DNA of 64,000 bases from Corynebacterium wankanglinii (GTDB lineage: Bacteria > Actinomycetota > Actinomycetes > Mycobacteriales > Mycobacteriaceae), in assembly GCA_014490595.1 (NCBI GenBank), contig CP061031.1, forward strand, positions 1,426,001 through 1,490,000. Reading direction: 5' to 3'. The stretch's first letter is position 1; each line of letters starts with the position of its first letter. Positions 55,867 through 64,000 of this stretch are shown here, in pieces. A program made the translations under genes and the position numbers. The notes beneath the pieces are model-generated. The model was given only the letters and a program-made list of their open reading frames with translations, searched no databases and was not told the origin of the DNA.

Positions 55867-56667
55867 ATGTACGCCGAAGAGCGCAGGCGCCAGATCGCGT
55901 CACTGACTGCTGTTGAGGGCCGCGTCAACGTCACTGAGTTGGCGCTGCGCTTCGGCGTGACTGCGGAAACCATCCGTCGCGACCTCGCCGCGCTCCACGA
56001 TGAGGGTGTCGTTCACCGCGTGCACGGTGGTGCCGTTGCGAACCAGTCCTTCCGCTCGGCCGAACTCCCACTCGATGCCCGGCAACGCGCATCCTCGTCC
56101 GCGAAGACTGCCATTGCGGAAGCGGCGCTCCGGCTCGTACCTCAGGCTGAGCACTGCACAATCTTTCTTGACTCGGGTACCACCATCAGCAGTCTGGGTA
56201 CTCGTCTCGCCGGAATTGGTGGCCAACAGGCGTACTCGGTGGTAACTAACTCCATCCCGACCGCGCTCGAGCTCAGTGGCGCCGGCCTGCGGGAGGTCCA
56301 GCTACTGGGCGGCACCGTCCGCCCCATCAGCCAGGCGGTCGTGGGCAGTACGGCGCTGAGGACGCTCGCGCTCATTCAGGCCGATGTCGCGTTTGTGGGG
56401 ACCAACGCCTTGTCGGTCGAACATGGGCTGTCCACCGCGGACGCACAGGAGGCTGCCGTCAAAGCGGCGATGGTCACTAATGCGCAACGCGTGGTTGTGT
56501 TGTGCGACTCAACGAAGCTCGGCAACGATTACGTGGTCAGCTTCGCCCCGCTCAACGAGATCGACGTGGTTGTCACCGATGCTGGTGCACCGCCCGCTTT
56601 TGTAGAGGAGCTACGGTCACACGGCGTCGAGGTAATTCTGGCTTCGGCCGAGCCGCTTCGCGATTAG
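55867..56667 (+). CDS. DeoR-family transcriptional regulator, SugR-like
   Basis: 266-residue sugar-phosphate-responsive regulator. DeoR-type HTH at residues 20-52 (VNVTELALRFGVTAETIRRDL), then the DeoR C-terminal sensor with FLDSGTTISSLG and GLSTADAQEAAVKAAM. The place downstream of lexA is that of sugR in C. glutamicum, the repressor of PTS genes, and here ptsH follows directly, which supports the role. ATG 55867 has a CAGGAG site. Confidence 0.9.
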   Translation: MYAEERRRQIASLTAVEGRVNVTELALRFGVTAETIRRDLAALHDEGVVHRVHGGAVANQSFRSAELPLDARQRASSSAKTAIAEAALRLVPQAEHCTIFLDSGTTISSLGTRLAGIGGQQAYSVVTNSIPTALELSGAGLREVQLLGGTVRPISQAVVGSTALRTLALIQADVAFVGTNALSVEHGLSTADAQEAAVKAAMVTNAQRVVVLCDSTKLGNDYVVSFAPLNEIDVVVTDAGAPPAFVEELRSHGVEVILASAEPLRD

Positions 56668-56763
56668 TCCACTCGCAGATTCATATGATCATGGTGGCAT
56701 TGTTTCAGTGCGCAGACCTACACTCGGTACGACAGTAGGGAAACAACAGAAAGGATCCCCCTG

Positions 56764-57030
56764 ATGGCTTCTAAGACTGTGAAGGTTGGCTCCACCGTCG
56801 GGCTGCACGCGCGCCCAGCGACAGTTATTGCGGATGCCGCCGGTGAGTACGACGAGGAGATCTTGCTTACCCTCGTCGGCGGTGACGACGACGAGACGGA
56901 TGCAGCATCCTCGCTGATGATTATGGCGATGGGCGCGGAACACGGAGACGAAGTCACCGTCACTTCAGACAACGCCGAGGCGGTTGAAGAGATCGCCTCA
57001 CTCATCGAGAAAAACCTCGATGAGGAGTAA
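56764..57030 (+). CDS. ptsH: Phosphocarrier protein HPr
   Basis: 88-residue HPr that moves phosphate from enzyme I to sugar-specific enzyme II. His15 is in GLHARPAT, the phosphorylation site. The Ser46 neighbourhood reads [14 protein letters not shown] 56764 has an AAAGGA site. A GC-rich hairpin follows. Genes for enzyme I or enzyme II, which flank HPr in C. glutamicum, are not in the window. Confidence 0.95.
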   Translation: MASKTVKVGSTVGLHARPATVIADAAGEYDEEILLTLVGGDDDETDAASSLMIMAMGAEHGDEVTVTSDNAEAVEEIASLIEKNLDEE

Positions 57031-57053
57031 GCGCTCTTCGCTAATCGAAGAGC

Positions 57054-57081
57054 ATGTGCCCGGGCCACGGCCCGGGCACAT
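57054..57081 (+). terminator. Hairpin terminator after ptsH
   Basis: 13-bp stem ATGTGCCCGGGCC / GGCCCGGGCACAT with a 2-nt spacer, followed by a short CTTTGG. It ends 13 bp before the nagB -10 box. Confidence 0.75.
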
Positions 57082-57093
57082 CTTTGGCCTTGC

Positions 57094-57099
57094 TACTTT
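57094..57099 (+). promoter_or_regulatory. -10 box (TACTTT) of leaderless nagB
   Basis: TACTTT followed by 7 nt and ATG at 57107. Confidence 0.65.
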
Positions 57100-57106
57100 A
57101 TGCAGC

Positions 57107-57832
57107 ATGGATATCATTGTTCGTCCGACCGCTGGAGAAGTCGGCGAGTACGCTGCCGACATCATTGAACCGTTCGTGCGTGCCGGTGCCACCCTTGGGC
57201 TCGCCACAGGCTCCACGCCGAACCCGACATATATCGAACTTGCTCGCCGCCACCGCGAGGAAGGATTGAGCTTCGCCAATTGCGATGCGTTTCTGCTGGA
57301 CGAGTATGTCGGTCTCGAGCGTGAGGACGAGCAGTCGTATTACGCCACCATCCGCCGAGAATTCACTAATCACATCGACATTGATGATGCGAAGGTTCAA
57401 TCTCTCGACGGCCGGACGGACGATCCGGAGGCGGAGGCCCGCAGTTACGAGGATCGTATTCGCGCCGCCGGGGGCGTCGACGTACAGATCCTCGGGGTGG
57501 GCGCGAACGGCCACATTGCCTTCAACGAGCCTCCGAGCGCACTGGACTCCAGGACGCGCCGGATCGATCTCCACCCCACGACCGTTGCAGATAACGCACG
57601 CTTCTTAGACAACGAAGAGCAGGTTCCCCGCCAAGCGCTTACCCAAGGCGTGGGCACCATCATGGAGGCGCACACCATCGTGCTTATCGCCACGGGCGCC
57701 AACAAGGCTGACGCAGTCAGGGCCCTGGTCGAAGGACCCGTGACTCCGGGGTGCCCCGCATCGGTGTTGCAGAACCACCCGCGGACGACGGTCGTCCTCG
57801 ACGAGGAAGCCGCATCTCAGCTGCGCCGCTAA
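57107..57832 (+). CDS. nagB: Glucosamine-6-phosphate deaminase
   Basis: Turns glucosamine-6-phosphate into fructose-6-phosphate and ammonia. The 241-residue protein has the substrate loop [22 protein letters not shown] with the catalytic Asp/Glu, and [13 protein letters not shown]. Slightly shorter than the usual 250-265. Start ATG 57107 is leaderless by the TACTTT-N7 box; extending it upstream into ptsH is rejected. It overlaps hflX tail-to-tail by 4 bp. Confidence 0.93.
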   Translation: MDIIVRPTAGEVGEYAADIIEPFVRAGATLGLATGSTPNPTYIELARRHREEGLSFANCDAFLLDEYVGLEREDEQSYYATIRREFTNHIDIDDAKVQSLDGRTDDPEAEARSYEDRIRAAGGVDVQILGVGANGHIAFNEPPSALDSRTRRIDLHPTTVADNARFLDNEEQVPRQALTQGVGTIMEAHTIVLIATGANKADAVRALVEGPVTPGCPASVLQNHPRTTVVLDEEAASQLRR

Positions 57833-59364
57833 CCCACCACAAATTCGGCGTACTGTTCGGCGAGCACGCGCGGTAGGCGGACGTCGATGCGAGTACCCGC
57901 CTCTTCGTACTCTTCAGAGCGAACCGTGCCCTCGTCGTGCACGCGGCTCACCACATCACCGCGTGTGTAGGGAACGACCATAGTCACGTGGGCGTCGATG
58001 GCGTTAAGGTGCTGCTCTATACGCGCCTCGAGCTCGTCAATCCCCTCGCCCGTCAGCGCAGAGACGAACACTGCGGTCCTGCCGGTCTTTTCAAATGCGT
58101 GGCGGAGCTCTGCAAGCACGAGCGGGTCGGCGTCATCGATCTTGTTCACCACCACGATTTCGGGCGGCATTTCCTCACCGGAGTCCCTGGTGACCTCGGC
58201 GAGCACCTCGTTAACTGCCTCGATCTGCTTCAAGGGGAACGCGTCGGAGCCGTCCACGACGTGGAGGACCAAATCCGCGCCGGCGACTTCCTCCAGCGTT
58301 GATTTAAATGCCTCCACGAGCTGGGTGGGTAGGTGACGAACGAAACCGACTGTGTCCGTCAGCACCACATTTCGCCCGTCCGCCAGCTTGGCCTTTCGCG
58401 TTGAGGGATCCAGGGTAGCGAAGAGTGCATCTTCCACCAAGACACCCGCACCGGTCATCGCGTTGATCAACGAGGACTTACCCGCGTTAGTGTAGCCGGC
58501 GATAGCGATCTTCGGAATGGTGGAGCGTTGACGCTGAGCACGCTTGACCTCACGCGCGGTGGTCATGTCGCGTAGCTGGTGGCGCAACTTAGCCATCTCA
58601 GTGCGCAGACGACGCCGATCCGCCTCGATACGCGTCTCACCTGGACCGCGAAGGCCTACGCCGCCGTTGGAACCTGCGCGACCGCCGGCCTGGCGTGAGA
58701 GATTGCCGCCCCAGCCACGGGTGCGGCTGTAGAGGTATTCCATCTGCGCCAAGCTCACCTGCGCCTTGCCCTCCTTGCTCTTCGCGTGCTGGGCGAAGAT
58801 GTCCAGGATGAGCATGGTGCGGTCGATCACCTTGATCTTCAGCGCTTCCTCCAGTGCGATCATCTGCGAGGGCGAGAGTTCGCCGTCGAAGATGACCGTG
58901 TCCGCGCCGGTTGCCTGGACAATATCTCGCAGCTCCGAAACCTTGCCGGAGCCGATGTACGTGCCCGGGTCCGGCTTGTCCCGCTTTTGGTAGAACATGT
59001 CCAATACTTCGGCACCAGCCGTTTTCGCGAGCGCGGCCAGCTCCCACATGCTCGCCTCAATCTCCGCGACGGTTCCTTCCGTCCAGGCTCCGACGAGGAG
59101 CACCTGCTCGATGCGGAGCTTTCGGTACTCCACCTCGTAGACGTCAAGGTGATCCTCGGAACGAAGCTCCGTGGATCCAGCGACCGAGCGGAAGGAGTTG
59201 CGGTCTGCCAAATCGAGTGCGCCCACCGTCGGCTCGGTGCCGGGTTGCGGCTCGTTGTGGCGGAATGCCTGGCGCAGCAGCTCGTCGTGAGCGCGCTGAT
59301 CGGGCGTCAGTTCATCGTCAAGCAAAAAGTGTTCTTTCCTGTTTGTTGCATGTTTCACTGTCAT
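57829..59364 (-). CDS. hflX: Ribosome-associated GTPase HflX
   Basis: Rescues stalled or hibernating ribosomes. From ATG 59364 there are 511 residues: an N-terminal HflX domain (about 70-255), the Gly-rich linker [16 protein letters not shown]1 GYTNAGKS at 290-297, G3 DTVGF, and G4 NKID. The start upstream of 59364 would overlap the divergent gene. Place between nagB and two unknown genes; in mycobacteria hflX also neighbours dapF-miaA. Confidence 0.93.
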   Translation of the reverse strand: MTVKHATNRKEHFLLDDELTPDQRAHDELLRQAFRHNEPQPGTEPTVGALDLADRNSFRSVAGSTELRSEDHLDVYEVEYRKLRIEQVLLVGAWTEGTVAEIEASMWELAALAKTAGAEVLDMFYQKRDKPDPGTYIGSGKVSELRDIVQATGADTVIFDGELSPSQMIALEEALKIKVIDRTMLILDIFAQHAKSKEGKAQVSLAQMEYLYSRTRGWGGNLSRQAGGRAGSNGGVGLRGPGETRIEADRRRLRTEMAKLRHQLRDMTTAREVKRAQRQRSTIPKIAIAGYTNAGKSSLINAMTGAGVLVEDALFATLDPSTRKAKLADGRNVVLTDTVGFVRHLPTQLVEAFKSTLEEVAGADLVLHVVDGSDAFPLKQIEAVNEVLAEVTRDSGEEMPPEIVVVNKIDDADPLVLAELRHAFEKTGRTAVFVSALTGEGIDELEARIEQHLNAIDAHVTMVVPYTRGDVVSRVHDEGTVRSEEYEEAGTRIDVRLPRVLAEQYAEFVVG

Positions 59365-59420
59365 ATCTACCCGATAGAACGCGAACAGGCACGGGATTCT
59401 TCCCGGCACCGCCGAACGAC

Positions 59421-59426
59421 TAGAAT
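59421..59426 (+). promoter_or_regulatory. -10 box (TAGAAT) of a leaderless gene
   Basis: TAGAAT followed by 8 nt and ATG at 59435. Confidence 0.55.
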
Positions 59427-59434
59427 CTACGGCC

Positions 59435-60187
59435 ATGAGCACAGCAGTGAGCACCGATCTTTCCGCACTAGGCCTGAGCTTTGACAAGTGGCAGGACGCG
59501 GTGGAGGCCGCTATCGCTACGGACCGGTTGGCGGTTGTGGGGGAAGTCCGGGGTGGGCAGCTAATTCAGTACACCGACCCGTCAGGCGCACAGCTGAACA
59601 TTTTGGCTGTGGAGCCGTTTGCCACGTTTGCGGGCTTCGAGTCAGTCACGCGCACGTACGCGCACATCACACCGCTTAACGACGTCGTCGCGCTGGCCGA
59701 CATCGTCGATCCGCGCGGCAACGCCATGGCGTCGCTGACGGTCAACCTGGCCCAGGAGCCGCTGCTTGTGGACGATCCAGCCCTGGAATGGCAGGAGCTA
59801 TCCGTTTCTGCGCTCGGTCTGGCTGTGGACTACTACGAATCCACCGACGCTTACCTAGCGTTGCACCCAGGCGCAGTGGTGGGCACCGTGACCTCCGCAG
59901 GCGCGGAAGCTGTGGCAGCCGGCAGCGCAACGGCCCCGGACGCGAGCGCAGAGTTCTCCGGCCGCGTGCTGGAAGCGGAGTACCGCACCTCCGCACTCAC
60001 CGGCCAGCGCTTCATCCACGTCTCCGTGGATGCGGCTTTCCCGTTCGACGTGTGCTTGCCTGACGGGGAATTGCCCCAACGCGATTCAGTGATTGCCGGC
60101 ACCGCCGTAATGGCCGGCTCCATCCCCACTGCTTCTGGCGGAGGATGCGGGGGTTGCGGCGGATCTTGCGGATGCGGCGGCCACTAA
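59435..60187 (+). CDS. Unknown protein with a Cys/Gly-rich C-terminal tail
   Basis: 250-residue soluble protein that I cannot place in a family. The body is acidic and beta-rich by composition, with SFDKWQDAVEAAIATDRLAVV near the start and paired segments that may be two similar domains. The last 17 residues are nearly all Gly and Cys (GGGCGGCGGSCGCGGH), with four cysteines and a final His, an apparent metal site or membrane-independent thiol cluster. No signal peptide. ATG 59435 lies 8 nt after a TAGAAT box. The gene lies divergent from hflX and 18 bp before a membrane protein gene. Confidence 0.75.
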   Translation: MSTAVSTDLSALGLSFDKWQDAVEAAIATDRLAVVGEVRGGQLIQYTDPSGAQLNILAVEPFATFAGFESVTRTYAHITPLNDVVALADIVDPRGNAMASLTVNLAQEPLLVDDPALEWQELSVSALGLAVDYYESTDAYLALHPGAVVGTVTSAGAEAVAAGSATAPDASAEFSGRVLEAEYRTSALTGQRFIHVSVDAAFPFDVCLPDGELPQRDSVIAGTAVMAGSIPTASGGGCGGCGGSCGCGGH

Positions 60188-60205
60188 CCGTGTAAGTGGT
60201 CGACG

Positions 60206-60721
60206 ATGAGCTCACCCGACAAGGATCTGTCACGAGCGCTACTCGGCGCACTCGTACTCGCTGCCTGCGTGCTGCTCGTACTCGCGCTGAAGCTTCCGGG
60301 CCTACTGCTGTCGGCGCTGCTGGTCATCGGGGCGATCCTCATCTCCCGCCGCGTGCAGGCGGACCCGGAAGTGTTGGCCATCCGTTCCTCGCTGCAATAC
60401 GCCCGCGACGACATCGCGGAAGTACTCGCCGCCTACGACCAGCTGCAAAACGGTGCTGCCGCCTCTGATATCGCGGACCGCACCCTGCACTACCCTGCGC
60501 TGGCGAACCCGGACAACTCCGTGCCCCAGGTCAACGAATTCCTTTTGCGCGCTTCTTCGGCACGCCGCTTCCTCGAGCGCATCGACGGCTACCTGGAGTC
60601 CGCCTCAGCTGACAAGGCGCAGCTCGAGCGCATCCTCACCGTCGCCGACGAGCGCGCCTTCGAGCTGCAGGAGGCCTGGAACGACGCGCGCCGGGCGGCC
60701 AAGGAGATCGGCCCAGCCTAG
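60206..60721 (+). CDS. Unknown membrane protein with helical cytoplasmic domain
   Basis: 171-residue protein with two close hydrophobic segments at about residues 10-47 and a long helical, charged remainder (YARDDIAEVLAAYDQLQ ... AFELQEAWNDARRAAKEI) likely forming a coiled coil. ATG 60206 has only a weak ribosome site (TAAGTGG). It follows the Cys/Gly-tailed gene by 18 bp and converges on dapF. I recognise no family. Confidence 0.75.
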   Translation: MSSPDKDLSRALLGALVLAACVLLVLALKLPGLLLSALLVIGAILISRRVQADPEVLAIRSSLQYARDDIAEVLAAYDQLQNGAAASDIADRTLHYPALANPDNSVPQVNEFLLRASSARRFLERIDGYLESASADKAQLERILTVADERAFELQEAWNDARRAAKEIGPA

Positions 60722-60772
60722 AGGCAAGTTCGAAAAGCGCTATGAATATTCGGGCCGCAGCCTAGCGCATCC

Positions 60773-61584
60773 TTACAACTCGTTCGTAAGCTCTCCACGG
60801 AAAACAATGTTGGACGGGCCGGTCATTGTGGCTTCGCCGTCTGCGAGCACGACCTCTATGGAACCGCCGGGCACGTTCACAACGACAGAGCCGTTTTCGA
60901 TGCCCGCATCCGCCAAAGCGGCCTGCGCGGCGGCCACGGTGCCGGTGCCGCACGAGCGGGTTTCCCCCACGCCTCGTTCCCAGACACGCATGTGGACCGC
61001 ACCGTCGGTGAGTTCGGTAAGCACTTCCACGTTGACGCCCTTGGGGAAAAACTCGGGGTCGAACTCAGGGGCCACAAACTCCATATCCGCAAGGTCCGAG
61101 GGGGTCATCCCCGGAATCACGCACGCCAGGTGGGGGTTGCCCACGTCCACGCCGATGCCCGCGAACTGCTGCTCGCCCATCGCCGCGGTGGACACACGGT
61201 GACCTCGACGCGGCCCATGCCCACGGAGACAATCGCGTCGGCGCAGTCGGCGGAGATCACCCGGATGTGCTTGACACCGGCGCGGGTGTCAACGTCGAAC
61301 TCGGAGGCGTCTACAAGCCCTTCGGCAACCAAGACGTGGGCGAACGCCCGAATGCCGTTTCCACACATCTCCGCAACGGTGCCGTCGGCGTTGCGGTAGT
61401 CCATGAACCAGATACCATTTTCGGCTCCCGCTCGGCGCACCACGCGCAGCAGTCCGTCGCCGCCGACACCTGCGCGACGGTCGCACAGAAACGCGACCTG
61501 CTCCGGGGTGACGTCGAGCTTGTCATCGACGTCGATGAGGACGACGAAGTCGTTTTCGGTGGCGTGCGCTTTAAGGAATTTCAC
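60773..61584 (-). CDS. dapF: Diaminopimelate epimerase (one frameshift in this sequence)
   Basis: Makes meso-diaminopimelate for lysine and peptidoglycan. The N-terminal part from GTG 61584 reads [15 protein letters not shown] and holds the first catalytic Cys (C74, [13 protein letters not shown]); the second part has [15 protein letters not shown] with the other Cys. The two are in different frames: at 61197-61198 one C is missing (ACC.GTGTG on the minus strand), and adding it joins [16 protein letters not shown] into a 270-residue enzyme. Essential for the wall, so error is likely. GTG overlaps the miaA TGA and lies 7 nt after a TAGACT box. Confidence 0.9.
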
Positions 61585-62480
61585 GCCAGCGAGTCTAACG
61601 CGGCACCGACCACGTCCGCCCCTGCGGCGTCCAGCCACACCGTTCGCGGGTCGCGGTTGAACCAGGAGCGCTGACGGCGCACATAGCGGCGGGTGCCGGT
61701 GATGGTCTGTTCCACCGCCTCTTTCTCGGTCAGTTCCCCGTCGAGCATCGCCAGGACTTGGGCGTAGCCGATGGCGCGTCCGGCGGTGGAATCCCGCACC
61801 AGGCCGGAGTCCACCAGGCCACGTGTTTCGTCGATAAGCCCCTGCTCGAACATGAGCCTGGTGCGCAGCTCGATTCGAGGGTTCAGCCATTCTGGCTGCG
61901 TGCGAAGCCCGAGGATGCGGGTGCCCCAGCGCGGCTCAGCGTTCTTCGGCGGCTGGGACGCCTGGAAGGGTTTGCCCGTCAGCTCGATCACCTCGAGGGC
62001 GCGGACGGTGCGGCGCGGGTCCTTGTCCTCGATCACACGCGCGGCCTCCGGGTCCACCTGCGCCAGCTCTGCGTGCAGTGCATCTACGCCGATGTCCGCC
62101 AGCCGGTGCTCGTACTTCGCGCGCACGGCTGGATCGGTGGGTGGGAACGCCCAGGCGTCGATAAGCGACTGCGCATACAGCATCGACCCGCCCACGAGCA
62201 CCGGCACCTTGCCGCGCGCCATGATCCCCTCCACCGTCGCAACCGCCAGCTCCTGGTACTCCGCAACGGACGCGGTGCGCGTGACGTCCCAGATGTCTAG
62301 CAGGTGGTGCGGGATCCCTTCTCGCTCATCCACAGCCAGCTTGGCGGTGCCGATATCCATGCCCTTGTACAGCTGCATGGAGTCGACGTTCACCACCTCG
62401 CCGCCGAGCTTGCGGGCAAGCGCGATGCCTAGCGCGGACTTGCCGCTGGCCGTGGGGCCTACTACTGCGATCGGTCTCAT
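61581..62480 (-). CDS. miaA: tRNA dimethylallyltransferase
   Basis: Adds dimethylallyl to A37 of tRNAs reading U-starting codons. The 299-residue protein starts [17 protein letters not shown] with the P-loop at residues 8-15 and has [18 protein letters not shown] and [19 protein letters not shown] 62480 overlaps the upstream stop as ATGA. It overlaps dapF by 4 bp (GTGA). Confidence 0.95.
   Translation of the reverse strand: MRPIAVVGPTASGKSALGIALARKLGGEVVNVDSMQLYKGMDIGTAKLAVDEREGIPHHLLDIWDVTRTASVAEYQELAVATVEGIMARGKVPVLVGGSMLYAQSLIDAWAFPPTDPAVRAKYEHRLADIGVDALHAELAQVDPEAARVIEDKDPRRTVRALEVIELTGKPFQASQPPKNAEPRWGTRILGLRTQPEWLNPRIELRTRLMFEQGLIDETRGLVDSGLVRDSTAGRAIGYAQVLAMLDGELTEKEAVEQTITGTRRYVRRQRSWFNRDPRTVWLDAAGADVVGAALDSLA
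61592..61597 (-). promoter_or_regulatory. -10 box (TAGACT) inside miaA for dapF
   Basis: Minus-strand TAGACT lies within the last codons of miaA, 7 nt before GTG 61584, so dapF could also be transcribed without leader. Confidence 0.5.
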
Positions 62481-63043
62481 ACGCACCACTGCGCCACATA
62501 TCGGCCAACGCCAAGGGTGTTGTCATGGTCGATCAACGCCGCATCGCGTCGCGGCAGAGCCGCAAGCTGGTGCCAAAGCGCAGGCTCGGGCAGCAGCTTA
62601 TCGACGACCTCCGGTTCCCCGCCATCGAGCCACCCACACAGCCGTTGGTGGTACTCCGGTGCGCCCTCTACCAGCGCAAGTGGGGCGCGCGGCGTGAGCC
62701 CGGCCGGGCCATCCAGCACCACCACGGTGACCGAGTCTGTGTCGGGGCTGCCGATGTCGTCCCGGACCGCGCGTACAGGCAGGTCCCCTATCGAATACCG
62801 CGCGACGAGCTCGCCCAGGTAATTGCCCCCGCGCACGGTGATCTGCGGCCCGCCCCAGGCGGCGAATGTGCCGGTTCGGGAGGTGCGCCAACGCTCATCC
62901 ATGGAACAGACGATGTCGATCGGCCGCCCCGCAGCAGTACCCGCGAGCTTTCTCATGGCTTGGAGGAGGCGGCGCGAAGCTGCGTCATCAGGCGAAAGCG
63001 CGAGCGCGGGCGATCCCGGCACGATCCAAAGGTTGGGTCTCAC
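62477..63043 (-). CDS. Rv2728c-like conserved protein (LigB/extradiol dioxygenase-like fold)
   Basis: 188-residue protein from the leaderless GTG 63043 (TAGGGT-N7). It corresponds by order (before miaA-dapF) to M. tuberculosis Rv2728c, which databases label class III extradiol dioxygenase-like. Motifs include [22 protein letters not shown] and the C-terminal [15 protein letters not shown]; a conserved His/Asp pair is suggested. Activity unknown. A longer frame to 63373 overlaps the divergent DUF349 gene and is rejected. Confidence 0.82.
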   Translation of the reverse strand: MRPNLWIVPGSPALALSPDDAASRRLLQAMRKLAGTAAGRPIDIVCSMDERWRTSRTGTFAAWGGPQITVRGGNYLGELVARYSIGDLPVRAVRDDIGSPDTDSVTVVVLDGPAGLTPRAPLALVEGAPEYHQRLCGWLDGGEPEVVDKLLPEPALWHQLAALPRRDAALIDHDNTLGVGRYVAQWCV

Positions 63044-63050
63044 GCGCACA

Positions 63051-63056
63051 ACCCTA
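63051..63056 (-). promoter_or_regulatory. -10 box (TAGGGT) of a leaderless GTG start
   Basis: Minus-strand TAGGGT followed by 7 nt and GTG at 63043. Confidence 0.55.
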
Positions 63057-63176
63057 CCCAGCGCCCCGATTGCTCCCCGCAGTGGAGAGACTGGCTGTAA
63101 TATCGCACGCATTGCGCAAGGCAGCCGCGACGCGCGGCACAGTGCGGCCGACGAGGCCGCGGAAAGGATGTCCCCG

Positions 63177-64000
63177 ATGACTGAGTCCAACACCCCGCAT
63201 TCCACTCCGACCCCGGGCACGAAGGTGCCGTCGCCCGCCGCGATGGCGAAAAAACCCGGGCCGCGCCCGGGCGCCACGGTAAAAACCGTCACCCCGGCAC
63301 CAATGCCCGCACGTGAACCGTCGGATCCGTCGAAATTCGGCCGCGTAGACGAAGATGGCAACGTTTTCCTCACCCGCCGTGGCGAGGAGCGCCAGATCGG
63401 CTCCTGGCAGGCGGGGACCCCGGAGGAGGGACTGGCGCACTACGGCCAACGCTACGACGATTTGGTCACCGAAGTCGAGCTACTTGAGACCCGCCTGCGC
63501 GCCCACCCGGAGGAAGCCGATTCCATCCGCAAATCCGCCGAAGCACTGAAGGCGTCGCTGGCCGACGCCGCCGTGATCGGCGACATCGATGCCGTGGAGG
63601 CCCGCCTGGACAAGGCGATCGACGCCTCCGATTCCGCGCGAGAGAAGGCGAAGGAGCAGAAAGCGCAGCGCCGCCGCGATGCGATCGCCCGCAAGGAGAA
63701 GCTCGCTGCTGAAGCGGAGGATCTCGCGGAAAACTCGACCGAATGGAAGGCAGCAGGCGACCGCATCCGCGAGATCTTGGAAGAATGGCGCGGCATCCGC
63801 GGCATCGACCGGGCGACAGACGACGAGCTGTGGAAGCGCTATTCGCGCGCCCGCGACAGCTTCAACCGCCGCCGCGGCTCCCACTTCGCAGAGCTGGATC
63901 GCGGCCGCGCGCAGGCAAGGAAAGCTAAGGAAGAGCTGGTGGAGCGCGCCGAGGCGCTGAAAGACTCCACCGAGTGGGGCGAGACGGCCCGCGCGTACCG
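63177..64000 (+). CDS. DUF349-domain protein, partial
   Basis: Cytoplasmic helical protein cut by the right edge; the first 274 codons are present. ATG 63177 has a GGAAAGGA site 8 nt upstream. A Pro/Ala/Lys-rich first 50 residues (FGRVDEDGNVFL marks the start of the folded part) lead into repeated DUF349 units with SWQAGTPEEGLAHYGQRYDDL, EWRGIRGIDRATDDELWKRYSRARDSFNRRR. Very charged and rich in Arg, Glu and Ala. Function unknown; such proteins are conserved in actinobacteria beside miaA/dapF. Confidence 0.85.
   Translation, partial: MTESNTPHSTPTPGTKVPSPAAMAKKPGPRPGATVKTVTPAPMPAREPSDPSKFGRVDEDGNVFLTRRGEERQIGSWQAGTPEEGLAHYGQRYDDLVTEVELLETRLRAHPEEADSIRKSAEALKASLADAAVIGDIDAVEARLDKAIDASDSAREKAKEQKAQRRRDAIARKEKLAAEAEDLAENSTEWKAAGDRIREILEEWRGIRGIDRATDDELWKRYSRARDSFNRRRGSHFAELDRGRAQARKAKEELVERAEALKDSTEWGETARAY

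Overview
The window reads as chromosomal DNA of a Corynebacterium. Three things point there: single-copy core genes in the order known from C. glutamicum and C. diphtheriae (ruvCAB-secDF-apt-rel; thrS-HIT-pgsA-patA-pimA; sigA ... sigB-dtxR-galE; nrdR-divS-lexA; hflX ... dapF-miaA); many starts that look leaderless behind a TANNNT -10 box, usually 7 nt from ATG or GTG; and actinobacterial families of unknown function (DUF3000, DUF3039, DUF3093, DUF3099, DUF3710, DUF4192, DUF4193). I do not assign a species.

Layout. 1-9.9 kb (minus strand): rel (cut by the window edge), apt, a lipoprotein solute-binding protein, secF, secD, ruvB, ruvA, ruvC and yebC. 9.9-15.7 kb (minus): phosphatidylinositol mannoside synthesis (pimA, acyltransferase, PI-phosphate synthase) with a HIT-family gene and thrS. 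15.8-18.3 kb (minus): an exported copper/haem cassette (Tat DyP peroxidase, PCuAC lipoprotein, CopC). 18.4-19.4 kb: seven tRNA genes, where C. glutamicum ATCC 13032 is recalled to carry prophage CGP3; none is present here. 19.4-31.4 kb: a RibD-like reductase, a GT87 arabinosyltransferase candidate, msrB, coproheme decarboxylase, DUF3000, RNase D, dxs, a TrmA-type methyltransferase, DUF3710, dut, DUF3093, DUF4193 and polyphosphate glucokinase. 31.5-41.3 kb: sigA, a helicase, small DUF genes, a broken methyltransferase, dtd, sigB behind a SigH-like promoter, dtxR and galE. 41.3-50 kb: DUF4192, PAC2, a HelY-like helicase, an FAD oxidoreductase, and ahpD/ahpC divergent from oxyR. 50-57.8 kb: hrpA, nrdR, divS/lexA, a SugR-like regulator, ptsH and nagB. 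57.8-64 kb: hflX, two unknown genes, dapF, miaA, an Rv2728c-like gene and a DUF349 protein cut by the right edge. No stretch above 300 bases lacks a gene.

Functional themes: Holliday-junction resolution beside Sec export and the stringent response; lipomannan precursor synthesis; vegetative and stress sigma factors beside the iron regulator; peroxide defence with its own sensor; the SOS repressor with its division inhibitor; and HPr/amino-sugar metabolism.

The most notable non-gene signal is a set of single-base G/C indels that break otherwise intact, mostly essential genes: secD, dxs, the 3' end of lexA, dapF, and a methyltransferase gene with four shifts in about 520 bp. This looks more like assembly error in G/C runs than biology, but the sequence alone cannot settle it. 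I found no CRISPR array, insertion sequence, integrase, restriction system or obviously novel multi-gene system. The best genuinely uncharacterised loci are the Cys/Gly-tailed protein and its membrane neighbour at 59.4-60.7 kb.
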